DNA of 64,000 bases from positions 126,561,450-126,625,449 of the forward strand of contig CP136069.1 of NCBI GenBank assembly GCA_032622095.1, given 5' to 3'. Every line of letters begins with the position of its first letter. The first letter of the stretch is position 1. Positions 33,849-46,300 of this stretch are shown piece after piece. The notes under the pieces were generated by a model. It was not told the DNA's origin. It did not search any database and worked only from the letters and a program-made list of their open reading frames with translations. The position numbers and the translations under genes were made by a program. The DNA comes from Siphonodentalium dalli (Eukaryota; Mollusca; Scaphopoda; Gadilida; Siphonodentaliidae).

Positions 33849-33975
33849 CTCAAGCGCAAATAATAGGGGTTATTTGCACTGAAGCACAACTCATTTACGT
33901 TGAAGCACAAATCATTTGCACTGAAGCGCAAATACATCATATTTAATATGAAAATAAACAATTCATTTGCGCTGA
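33849..33975. repeat. Short tandem repeat, CATTTGCACTGAAGC-like, in presumed STAM 3' UTR
   Basis: About five imperfect copies of a 22-24-bp phrase (CAAATCATTTGCACTGAAGC and variants with GCGCAAAT or ACGTTGAAGC). The array falls between the STAM stop and the candidate polyadenylation signal. Confidence 0.65.
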
Positions 33976-34110
33976 AATAAGGAATAAATGTGAAAAATAC
34001 CTCCCTGCCATTCTTACACTGACAAAAACTGTAACAAATATGCAACCTGCTCAGAGAGGACAACATCATATATTCCACGTAACCAGGTTTTAAAAGCAAA
34101 TTTAACAATA

Positions 34111-34357
34111 TCATAGTAAAGGCTGTTGTTGGGGTGGGGCTTGGTACATTAGTTGCTGAACTGCAGGAACCATATAATTTGTTGGAACGTTATGAATTGC
34201 TTGACTTGCAGGGAGCATCTGAACAGGTGGCTGTTGTTCGCTCTGCACATGTCCGGGACTGGTGCTCAATGCTGGTGTACTGTGAGGCTCTGTAGGAGGA
34301 GCAACATAACTTGACTGTTGATATGATGGCCCTGTTGATGCTTGTATTGTTGGAATA
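34111..34357 (-). CDS. STAM: STAM last coding exon
   Basis: It encodes an 81-residue Ser/Thr/Pro/Gln-rich tail with [19 protein letters not shown] near the start and APPQQQPLL before TGA at 34113-34111. The vertebrate protein also ends in a Gln/Pro-rich tail finishing in LL. The acceptor is TTTTTTGCAG. Confidence 0.93.
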
Positions 34358-37300
34358 CTGCAAAAAACATTAATAATCTCATCAGGGCTAGTTCCTCAAA
34401 TAAATTATGTATTCTTTTAACCCTGCCAGTAACAAGTCAATGTCTGTAAACATACCAAATTGGTACAGGCTTTCAGTCAAATTTCTTGAAGTTAGCCTGT
34501 CACATTTAAATTCTGAATTCTAAATATTAGAAAGGTGGGTACTTACATATAAAATATGTCCTTGTATGAAGTTAGTTAGGTAATCTTTGCCAGGTGCCAT
34601 TTATAAATGTTACCGCTCATTTTCATATATTCATTTTCATCCAGAAATGACACGACCATCAATGGTGGTTTATGTCATGAAAGGGGTAAGAATAATTATA
34701 CTGGAAACATAAGTGTAATACTTTTTACATAAAGGCATGACAAAGCTAAAATCAATGATTTAGTCATGAAAAGAATAAAATTCAAGATAGCCGCAGGCGG
34801 CCATGTTTTTCAATGAAGTTCGGAAAAAGTTGGGGTCACCCAGAAGATCCGTATGAAGTTTGGTAACGTATAGGATGATGGACGTGTTCTGTAGGGTTTG
34901 CCAAAGAATTTAGTTATGCAAAGAGTAAAATCGAAAATGGCTGCCGGCGTCATGTTTTTCATTGAAAATTGTTCAAATTTGATAGCTCCCATCTAGAAGT
35001 GATACTAAACATGCCTGTACATTTTCAAAATATGTTTCCAATAAATGCAGGCTGTGCCAATAGATCCAAATATGAAATCCAATCCACCTTTTTTTTAACG
35101 AATTTTGTGAAAAATTATTGGCTCTCATCTAGAGGTCACCCTGAAGATCAATATGAAGTTTGGTGATTATCAGATGAGGGATGTGGCCTGTAGAGTAGGG
35201 TCCTGCAAATTGGAGATTTTGATCGAATCGAATATCGATTCGAGTCGACAAAATCGAATCGAATATCGAATCGAATCATACCTGTGTGTTGCATTCTCAA
35301 TCAGGCATTTAATGTCAATGATTAGACGACTTGTGAAACGTTCTATGAACTTTCATGAAGTTCCATCATAACTTATGTGGCGATCAACCGTCGTTCCTGA
35401 TACTATTAACTTCAATTGAGAATTGTCGAGAGAAAAAAACATTAAAACATCCATGCGGTTGTCACGACGATTAAATATGTAACCACTAAACGGATTATCG
35501 GAATTAAAATCACGCGAAATTTTTAGAGTTTGCATGTACATGCACAATTGCAAATCGCCACTGGGAAACACCCTTTGTTATAAACTTGAAGATGCAACAA
35601 CAGTCGCAGGGTAGCCTGTTTATGTAGTGCTGGATGCTTAGATGGGTCATTGTCCAAGACGCTTGCGATTTATATACCATGTTGCATTCATCACACGTGT
35701 TAGTTCCAGCACTGCATGCAGCTTTTATCATGTTTAAAATAAACATGAATAACAGATGACAAATTGTCAAGTTTCAAGCAATGCTCCGAAACTGAAAGTC
35801 AACTTCAAAAGAAAACACCGCCCACGTGCACTTTTCGACGCCGGGAACACGTGTTGTTTACATTCTCAGCGATATTACATAACGCGGAATCTGAGACGTA
35901 TAGTCAGCCGATAATGCAAGCGGTTGCTCATTACATCTCATCGCTATTTTAATTTACGTGCGTCATCGGTCCATCGGCGATCTCCGAGCTTTTGGCTACC
36001 ATGTTCAAAGCTAGAATTCAGATGTATTTAGTCGTCATATATTGGCTAATTACTGGCTATACTTATATTTAATATCATGCGAACGTGCGCGATGTACAAT
36101 AGGAATTATAAGCTGCATATATTCATAATTTTCGGGAATGATATGGCACAGAAACAGCTAAGATCGACCTGTGAACTTGTCCGTAAACAGCCTACTTTTT
36201 ATATGTTTGTATATTCGAAATTTCAGTTGGAAATTTCGAATCGAATTCGAATCGAATTTGACTTTCGAATCGAATCTCGAATCGAATATCGAATATTCGC
36301 AGGACCCTACTGTAGAGTGTGCCAAAGGAAATTGATGATGGACCCAAGGACGTTAAGAAACCCTGATGCAACCCATGGCAAGATCTCAAACAAGACTTTG
36401 TCAAGTTGAGCTAAAAATGTGGCAATGATAATTTATTAGGCGATTTTTTACGAAATAAAATACATGCAATCTCTCAATTAACTTTTGTTGACATCTGTTC
36501 GGGAAATAATTGCCACAGGCAACTGATATTACTCCCAGAGCTAGCCGACGCAGAGGTGGAATTAATAACTGCATGCTCACATGGTTTTTCGAAAAATTTT
36601 GGCCTGAGAAATGTGAAATTCACTTTGCGTAGCTTTCGGGCTAATAGATATACATATTCATATACAAACTTTATATGCTCTGGATAATGAGACTAAAATT
36701 CATGGCGTTTATTGGATCAAAGATATTCAATAGGACACCAACTCTTGAAATAGTGTGTCTGTCATTTGATAGCGGGCTAGCATCACCAAATTCACCCTCT
36801 GGGGACCTCATTCTGCTTACACCTCAGCAGAATGAGGTTCCCAGAGGGTGAATTTGGTAATGCTACCCCGCTATGCACTAAATTCACCCTCTGGGGACCT
36901 CATTCTGCAAATGACAGACACACTATTTCAAGGCTTGTAGGACACATGAATTCTCTACAGCAGGATACCACCAATGTAGGAAATTAATTAATCTTTTCAT
37001 GTCTGGAGCTTCATGAAATTTTACGAAAACCCTGTGCCAATGCATTCTCTTATATAAGCGAGTCACCCATAGGGCACCTTGCATATATAAGAGAATGCAT
37101 TGACCTAACAATTTTTACCTTGACCTTGTAAGCCAGTGCATTCTCTTATATATGCGAGGCTCCCTATGGGAGACTCGCATATATATAAGAGATTGCCCTG
37201 GCAGATGATCTTTACTGTTGCCCCCGTCATGAAAGGGTTGAAGTATCTGTTGCTGATAATGATTACAGGTGGAAGTGGTAAAGTAGTGTTCTGATGAGTC

Positions 37301-40300
37301 CATTGCATTAAAATTGGAATACAGACTATAACACTAAGGCATTCAGATGGCTGCTATGCATCCATTACATTGTATCCGTCAATGCATGCAACAGAGAGAT
37401 TCTATTTTCAATGCAAAATAAATATTTGCATCATGATGTTTCTTATTATCAATCGATAAACGCCAATCGCCGTGAGTGGTTTCTTCTAGACGAGAAGGGG
37501 GCGGTATCTTCGCTCATTTACTATTTTGATTGACGGTGCATGTGCATCATTGTACTGAAGGAAGAGGCGTGGCAAAACTGACATTCATATTGATCTATCA
37601 CCTGATCAGTCGTCAATTCATTTGGTGAATTCTCTTGTAATAAAAAGTATGCAGGGAAGTCGGAGGGTTTGTGTAATATTGTGAGCGAAAGGGGGACGTA
37701 TTCTGGGTTTTCATATCCCCCTAATTTCGTTAGTCTTCCTAAACGTTGTTTACTATGATTATTGAATATTGAAAAAGTCAGGACACAGGGATTTAGTTGG
37801 AATTTAAAACTTAAATAACTCGATTTAGGCTTGAGTTAAACTATTTGTTTGTATACGCTTATGATGGTCTGGCACCCTCTAATTGCCGACAATATTACGA
37901 TTATTTTAGTTTAGACGATATTCCTGACGATATTGAAATATTAACCGGGTATTGACGATTAATCGGGAAACCGCCCAGCACTTATTTGCAATATTGCATT
38001 TATTTCAATATCAAACCTATTAGCTACAGTTAATAATCAAACACTCTGACTTATAAGGCAATATACACACCCATGTGAATGGTTTACAATAGATTGTGTC
38101 ACGCAACATTCAAACCAATGCAACAGACACAACTGGTTCATCTGAACGCTACCAAATTAAATTTAACAAATCTCTTACCTGCTGAACTGCTGGTTTGATG
38201 GCGGCAAGTTCTGTTGAGGTGGAGGAACCATTTGTCCCGGAGGAAAGTTGTTACCCTGGCTATTACTTGGCATGTATTCACTAAACTGTCCACCATTATA
38301 AACAGGCTGCAAGAGAAAACCATTATAAACAGGCTGCAAGTGAAAACATATTGCACCATTATGTGAGTGAGCATTGGCTGAAGAAAACATATTGCACCAT
38401 TATGTGAGTGAGCATTGGATGAAGTGAAAACATATTGCACCATTATGTGAAGTGAGCATTGGATGAAGTGAAAACTTATTGCACCATTATGTGAGTGAGC
38501 ATTGGATGAAGAAAACATATTGCACCATTATGTGAGTGAGCACTCGATGAAGAAAACATATTGCACCATTATGTGAGTGAGCATTCGATGAAGTGGATGA
38601 AAACATATTGCACCATTATGTGAGTGAGCATTGGATGAAGAAAACATATTGCACCATTATGTGAGTGAGCATTGGATGAAGAAAACATATTGCACCATTA
38701 TGTGAGTGAGCATTGGATGAAGATTTCTTCGACTTGGTCAGTGATCATTCATGATAGAATTGGCTGGCGGAATTGAAGTGCCAAGTTAGGTTCCAGCGAA
38801 TCAGAATTTGATATTGAAATTGGGGTGAGAGCTGGAACGGGAGCTGCGCTGGTGCAGCATTAAAGATTCGGAGGCAGTGCATTCTCTTATATATGCAAGT
38901 CTCCATAGGGAGCCTCGCATATATAAGAGACTGCAATGGCTTACAAGATCAAGGTAAATATTGTTAGTCCAATGCATTCTCTTATATATGTGAGGCTCCC
39001 AATGGGAGACTCACATATATAAGAGAATGCACTGCCTCAGAATTTCAGGAAGCTCCAGTTATGATAATAATAAAAAATGACCAGCTTTATATAGCGATTA
39101 ACCAATTACTTGCTCGGACAAGCTTGGTACAATATTACCCCAGTCATTTGTACGAGCCAACCAATGAACCGGCTGCAGCCATTGCAGGCGCTGCTATAGT
39201 TTGATCAGAAGATGCTCTGATACTCATCAGTATGACAAGCTGACTGGTACTCGTTTACCGCATGAGTACGTGCGACCTTGCTCAAGGATCACAACTTGGT
39301 TCGGGTTTTGAAACAGCAAGCAATCCGACAATTGCACGTCGCTCAAAGCAGCCAAGCCACTGCTGTGTGAAGACTCAATGACCGGCGACGCCCAGCAAAA
39401 CTATATCAATGTGTTTACAGCGAATACAAGTCCACTAACCACTGGACCAGGGAGCCCTTATGGAAAGGTTAACATGTAGGTTTGATATCTGGATGTTGAT
39501 TTTGAACCCCAAGGCTAGAGTTGTACGGTAGTAACACTTGCGAATTTCGCGAAGTTTCAAAACTGTCACTGCAATATACCAAGATATTGGTTATAATTTT
39601 ATAACAGTTTTGGTAGAAGTTGGCATAAAATATTCCTTGAAATGCAAATTTATAACAGTATTGATCGCAATTATCCAGACTACTGTATTCACCTGTCAGT
39701 AAGCCCGGGGTCAAGGGACCACGCTGTTAATTTACAGGTAATTAATTATAAAACCGCTGCATGATTGTGTGCGTTCTATTCTCAACAGGGATTTGGACTT
39801 ACATGAAATACAAATACTGACCAGCAGGCATCTAACTATAATACATATAGCAGTATATTCCAGTGAAAAAGTCCACCTTGTAAATGCAACCAACAGCAAG
39901 GCACAAACAGAGAAATATAATCTATCAGTAGCGGTAAATATAATTGTTGAACGGAAAGCCCCCTTTCCTATGAAATCTTATAGAACTGCAAACGTGTCAA
40001 CAATTTGCATTCTTTTCCTGACCATTAAATTGGGCTAATTTGAAATGAGTGTCAATGACACTGTAGCTCAACTTGGAAAGGGACTAATTTCATGTGTTAC
40101 ATTCAATGGAGCAATTAGGAATGCAGAAAGTTGAAATGTCTAAGTAATACTAGATTATAAACATGAAGAGATATATATAAAATAAAATCAAAGATGGCCG
40201 CTGGAAGCTATGTTTTCCAATGAATATCAAAAACATTTGATAGCTCCCATCTAATAGATTAATATCAAGATCAATATGAAGTTTGGTGATGATCGGATGA

Positions 40301-43300
40301 GGAAAGTGGACTGTAAGGTGTGCCTAAGGATTTAGTCACGCAAGAGTAAATTCCAAGATGGCTGCTCGCAGCCATGTTTTATGGCCGAATGACTCCAAAA
40401 TGACTTGTTCCCATCTACATGTCAATATTAACATCCATGACAAATTGCATGATGATCAGACGAACAGTTCAACCCGTGCTAATAGAATATAATTTTGAAC
40501 TCCAAGGTTGCCGCTGGCGGCCATGTTTTTTGCCGAATGACACACAACATGACTCGTTTCCCATCTACATGTCAATATTAAATTCCTGACAAATTTCATG
40601 ATGATCAAATGAACAGTATGACCTGTAGCCTGTGCTAATGGATAGACTTTTGAAATCAAAGATAGCCGCTGGCAGCCATGTTTTTTTGCCGAATGACCCC
40701 AAAATGACTCGTTCCCATCTACATGTCGATGTCAACAGCTATGACAAATTTCATAATGATCCGACCAAAGGTACGACCTATAGCGCATGCGAAAGGAAAT
40801 TGTTGACAGACGCACACACACACACACATACGGACGATGGATACCAAGCCATGGCAATAGCAGCTCAAACTTTACAAAGTAATGTTGACCTAAATGAAAG
40901 TGTCAATGACACTGTAGCTCAACTTAGGTAGGGGAATTTAATGGTTGACAGTAAATGGAGGAATAGGAAAGGTGCTAATAGAAATGTCTAAGTAAGACTA
41001 GATGTTCATGACAATATCAACATTCATGACAGGTTTCATAATGATCGGATCAGGGATGTGGTGATTATGGTGTGCCAAGGATTTAGTGATGCAAAGAGTA
41101 AATTCTAAAATGGCCACCGGCAGCCATGTTTTTTTCCGAATTACCCCAAAATGACCTGTTCTACAACCTTTACAAATCTCATAATGATCTGATCAAAGGT
41201 ACGACCTGAAGCCTGTGCCAAAGGATTTAGTCATGCAAAGAGTAAAATCCAAGATGACTGCTGGCGGCCACGTTTTTCGGCTGAACAACCCCATCTACAT
41301 GTCATTGTTAACATCCATGACAAATTTCATGAAGTTCCGACCAAAGCTACGACCTGTAGCCCGCACCAAAGGATTTAGTCATGCAAAGAGTAAAATCCAA
41401 TATGGCTGCTGGTGGACATGTTTTTTAGCCAAACGACCCCAAAATCACTCGTTCCCATCTACATGTTAATATTAACATCCATGACAAATATCATGATGAT
41501 CAGACGAACAGTACGACCTGTAGCCTGCGCCAATGGATTGAATTTTGAAATCCAAGATGGCCACCAGCGGCCATGTTTTTGGGCCGTATGACCCCAAAAT
41601 GACTCGTTCCCATCTACATGTCAATATCAACATTCTTGACAAATTTCATAAAGATCAGACCAAAGGTACGACCTGTAGCCAGCGCCAAGGATTTAGTCAT
41701 GCAAAGAGTAAAATCCAAGATGGCTGCTGGCGGCCATGTTTTTTGGCCGAACGGCCCCATCTACATGTCATTGTTAACATCGGCCATGTTTTTTGGCCGA
41801 ACGTTCCCATCTACATGTCATTGTTAACATCCATGACAAATTTCATGAAGTTCCGACCAAAGCTACGACCTGTAGCCCGTGCCAAAGGATTTAGTCATGC
41901 AAAGTGTAAAATCCAAGATGGCTGCTGGCGGCCATGTTTTTCAGACAAATGACCCCAAAATCACTCGTTCCCATCTACATGTCATTGTTAACATCCATGA
42001 CAAATTTCATGAAGTTCCGACCAAAACTACGCCAAAGGATTTAGTCATGCAAAGAGTAAAATCCAAGATGGCTGCTGACGGCCATGTTTTTTGGCCGAAC
42101 GACCCCAAAATGACTCGTTCCCATCTACATGTCAATATTAACATCCATGACAAATTTCATGATGATCAGACGAACAGTACGATTGACCCCAAAATGACTC
42201 GTTCCCATCTACATGTCAATGTCAACATTCATGACAAATTTCATAAAGGTCAGACCAAAGGTACGACCTGTAGCCCGCGCCAAAGGAAATTGTTGACGGA
42301 CACACGCACGACGGACGCCAAACCATGGCAATAGCTCAAACTTACAAAATAAGTTGAGCTAAAAAGACTAAACTAGCTAAACTAGAAGACAGCGCTACTT
42401 GAATCCATTTTCTCATTGACCAGTGTGTCAAGTTTGTACCATGTACCCAGTTTTTATTTTCATGAGTAGATGTAGTTGGATAAACTCAACAATCTCAGGT
42501 TTCCGCCAGGGGGGAATTAATGAGTCTGTATTGGGGAAACACATAACGCGACGGGACGACCATGTTTCGTCCTGTCGGGCGTAAAAATTTTTTATTTGAA
42601 ACTGAAAAGAAGCCATTTCCTTGCACCTGAGTGTCCCACAATGCAATCCAAAGCTACGTATATTATGCAAGTCGATCATTTCCATGGGTGCATTAATTCT
42701 GTTGATGGTATCCAAATATAGTTAGTCATTTAATTACGTACGTAAGACTACTGTCTGATTGAAGACTATATAAATGAATGAGCTACGAGTTTAATACAGT
42801 GTTTACAAATTTATAACTTACAATAAGATTCCAACAGGTATATATAATGAATCTAAACACTAAAAGGCATCTACGCATTGACCAATAATACCTAGCAAGG
42901 AGAATTGAATAAAGTATTTCTTAGAATTTCAAGTAGCGTCAGTGAAAATGAAACTGACAGGATTATATGTTCTGTCAATCGTAAAACTATTTGTGCGCGG
43001 TGACGTCATACTGCAGGGTTTGTCTGCAGGAGATATTTATAGCGGCGAAATACGAATGGTAGCGAAATCTTTCACCCAGAACGCGTAGCTTGTTCAATAG
43101 TCTGTATTAGTCCAACAACAGATGACCGCAGCTATAGAACATAGTTTTAGCCATCGTGTTATAAAATATAATTGAGTTTTTGGCGGGAAATGTGAACATG
43201 TGCGTCGTTGATTATTGTGCTTGGGGACCCAGGAGGGACAACGAAACTATTATTGACCTTACTTTGACTTTATCTCCATATTGGGGGGGGGTATGTGTTC

Positions 43301-46300
43301 GTGTTTATCCTCCATGCATGTAATATGGCTCAAATGAATAGTGTTCTCATGCACTATGAATTCCCGCTATAAAGACTGATTTGGGACAGGTTCCGTATTA
43401 TTGTGAAATAAATCACTTTGGGATTTTGTTAAGTATGCATGGAAATATACGCATAATAATCAACACACGTAGAGAATCACATGTATTTTTCAGGAACTTC
43501 GCTTACCGGTACATCGAACTCAAAAACAAATGGTAATACAGCAATAAGATAAATGATCAACATTGAGTAGTTTCATCCACGAAAATCCCGTGCATAAAAA
43601 TATCCCCGACTCAGCAATTGGGTGTTCTTTGATCCAATTATATAATCGTATGATAGCACGGGGTCGTACGATAGCACGGGGTCGTAATCGTACGATAGCA
43701 CGGGGTCTTCGAGCGTGAATAGTTTCATCCATGGAATCCCGTGCACAAAAATATCCGCACTCAACAGTCTGGCATTCTTTGATGTTACTGCGACATGTAT
43801 TACGCTGTATCTAATGTCGCTATTTGACATGCTGTTTCTTATTGTTTTTTCGGGAGATGGACTGTGTCGATTTCATTTTGTCAATATTAATGAAATTAAG
43901 TGTAGATATATAGCCTGTTGACACAGATAAGACTGAAAAAGTTTTTAATAACGTCATTTATTTGTGTATGAGCGGGTTTTCATGCAACGACCGACGGGGG
44001 GAATGGGTCCATGGGACGGACCCACAGCCGGCCTAGCGGAAACCCTGAATCTATGTTGTAGATGGTGAAAAAACGTCCAGGCAAAGATGCTTAGCGTTGA
44101 TTGAGTAACAACCAGAGGTGCATATTGAGATAATTTTAGTTGCCGATATACCCGGGGAAATTTATTTTGGGTGGTGTAAGACAGTGTGAGTTTTCATAAC
44201 GTGGTATTGATGATAAATCAAAATACTGCACAGCCCTACTTTGTCCAAGGCTAGTTGAGAATAAAAGGAGTCACCTTATAGAGTGATGATATTTCAAGGT
44301 CTCCATATTATACTGAAGTGAATAATTGCGCTCAAGTTCATTAAACTCTACCAACAACTGGTGGTTTAAAAACCTGTTAAAATTTGAACTTAAGAGCCTG
44401 TGTTATAGCATATATACCTGTTGACTAGACATCTGTTGTGCAGCAGGAAAGTTTGATTTGTAGTTGTTGTACATATATGGAGGCTCTTTCATCAGATTGT
44501 GATACATCTGTAACGCTTCAACAACTTTCTTGTTCAGGTCGACAAGGTTCGCATGTTTCCTGAAAATATTAAATGAGAAAGCAATGTCAGACCTGCGGGT
44601 GAATATATTTGCAAAAATACTGAATATTTATATTTTAAATACTGTAGTAATAACTAGAGGTGCGACTGTCCCAATGGGACTACGGATACCCCCCTGTTTT
44701 AAAAATACTAAGATGTCTCACATGTCAGTAAACATTTAGTTAAAATAATAAAATAACAGTTCCCATTGCAGGTGTACAACCATAACCCTAATCTTAAACC
44801 TATTGACCGAAAAATGTAGGAATAAAAGCTCGGACAAAATTATGCATGTTGCAAAAAAAGTTTCTAAGTCGAAAAAGGGGGATAACTCCACCAAAAAATG
44901 TCAGACAGACGTCATAATCGCAGGTGCACAAGTTCCCATAGTACTAAATATCTGTGCCACGTTTTAAAAAAATTGACCGAAAAATGTAGGAATAAAAGCT
45001 CGGACAAAAGTATACATGTTGCAAAAAATTTCTAAGTCGAAAAAGGGGGGATAACTCCAGCAAAAAAAGTCCGACAGACGTCATAATCGCAGGTGCACAG
45101 GTTCCCATGATGGTTGATGTCTGTGCCAAGTTTCACGGAAATTGATAAAAAAAACGACTGAGAAAAACTCCGGACAAATTTGTGTCCACGGACGGACGAC
45201 GGCGACGGATGGACGGACGGACGGACGGACAAGCTGACTCCAGTATACCCCCCCTAACTTCGTTGCGGGGGGTATAACAAGAGATGGACTGTCGTCTGGT
45301 GCATACCACCTAGTATGGGCCTACCTATAACCTATGACTGAGATACTCAGGAAGACGGCCCCAAAAATCAGTATTTCCAGATAAAGATGAATATCTTGAG
45401 AACGGAAACCCGAACAAAATGATTGAACACTCAATTGAATGTCCTCATAGTAGTGAACAACGATAACAAATTTCATTGAGATCCGAGCACAACAAGTTAT
45501 GACCTGAACAGACATCAGACAGATGTACGGGCATCCCAATGGACAGATGCAGAACAGTATACCCCCTTTTTTTAAAAGGGGGTATTATTAAATTATTCTG
45601 GATATCTGATCATCTAGTGGTACCATATATGACGTGCAAATTAAACAGTTTCTCCTGTTTGTGGTGAGTATGAGATCCATCAGCCATCACTATTTAAATG
45701 GGTGCTGCAATTTTGGTCAATTTATAATGACATCATTAAAAAGTGTGCAGACAAAACTTCACATATCATGATGTGTGTCATCTTTTTGAAAGTGCGATTA
45801 AAAGTTAAATTGTGTAAAATGTTAACAGTATAACCTCCATCTAGAGTCTAGACATAGATACAAAATATGCTTCTCATTTAGTAGGCTGATTTTACAATGT
45901 TGTGTGTGAGCAAATATGGAACTATCATAAAACTATTGAAAACGACATAAATGTTGTTCCATCCGCCAACTGTATAACATCGTTCTACCCACCAAAGGTT
46001 TGAGCTGGCACAGCCCACAAACTTTAATATGTTGAGATACACTGATTCGGAGACACTAATTCGAGATTCCTTTATGATTGGTGGCTGACTGATAGTGCCT
46101 TGAAGTAGGTCCATACTCAGTACAGACATATAATCCACAACGTGAAATTTTAAGTCAGAACTCAGAATGGAATAGTAGTAAGGAGGTTAAAAACAAGAAG
46201 TTGGATCTCAGGTACACTGGCATACCCTCATGTTGCCAAATTAAATAAAAGGCTGCCTTTATTCAGCCTTCATAATTGGCTACGGCAATATTTTGCTGAA

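Noticed and set aside
38347-38722. CRISPR-like array of 41-bp units
   Set aside because: The units are directly adjacent without unique spacers and lie in a eukaryotic intron; it is a minisatellite.
45878-46138. 86-codon minus-strand frame repeated at 48107-48367
   Set aside because: Repeated only because of the 2,229-bp duplication. It has no motif and no splice context; conservation between the copies reflects recency, not selection.
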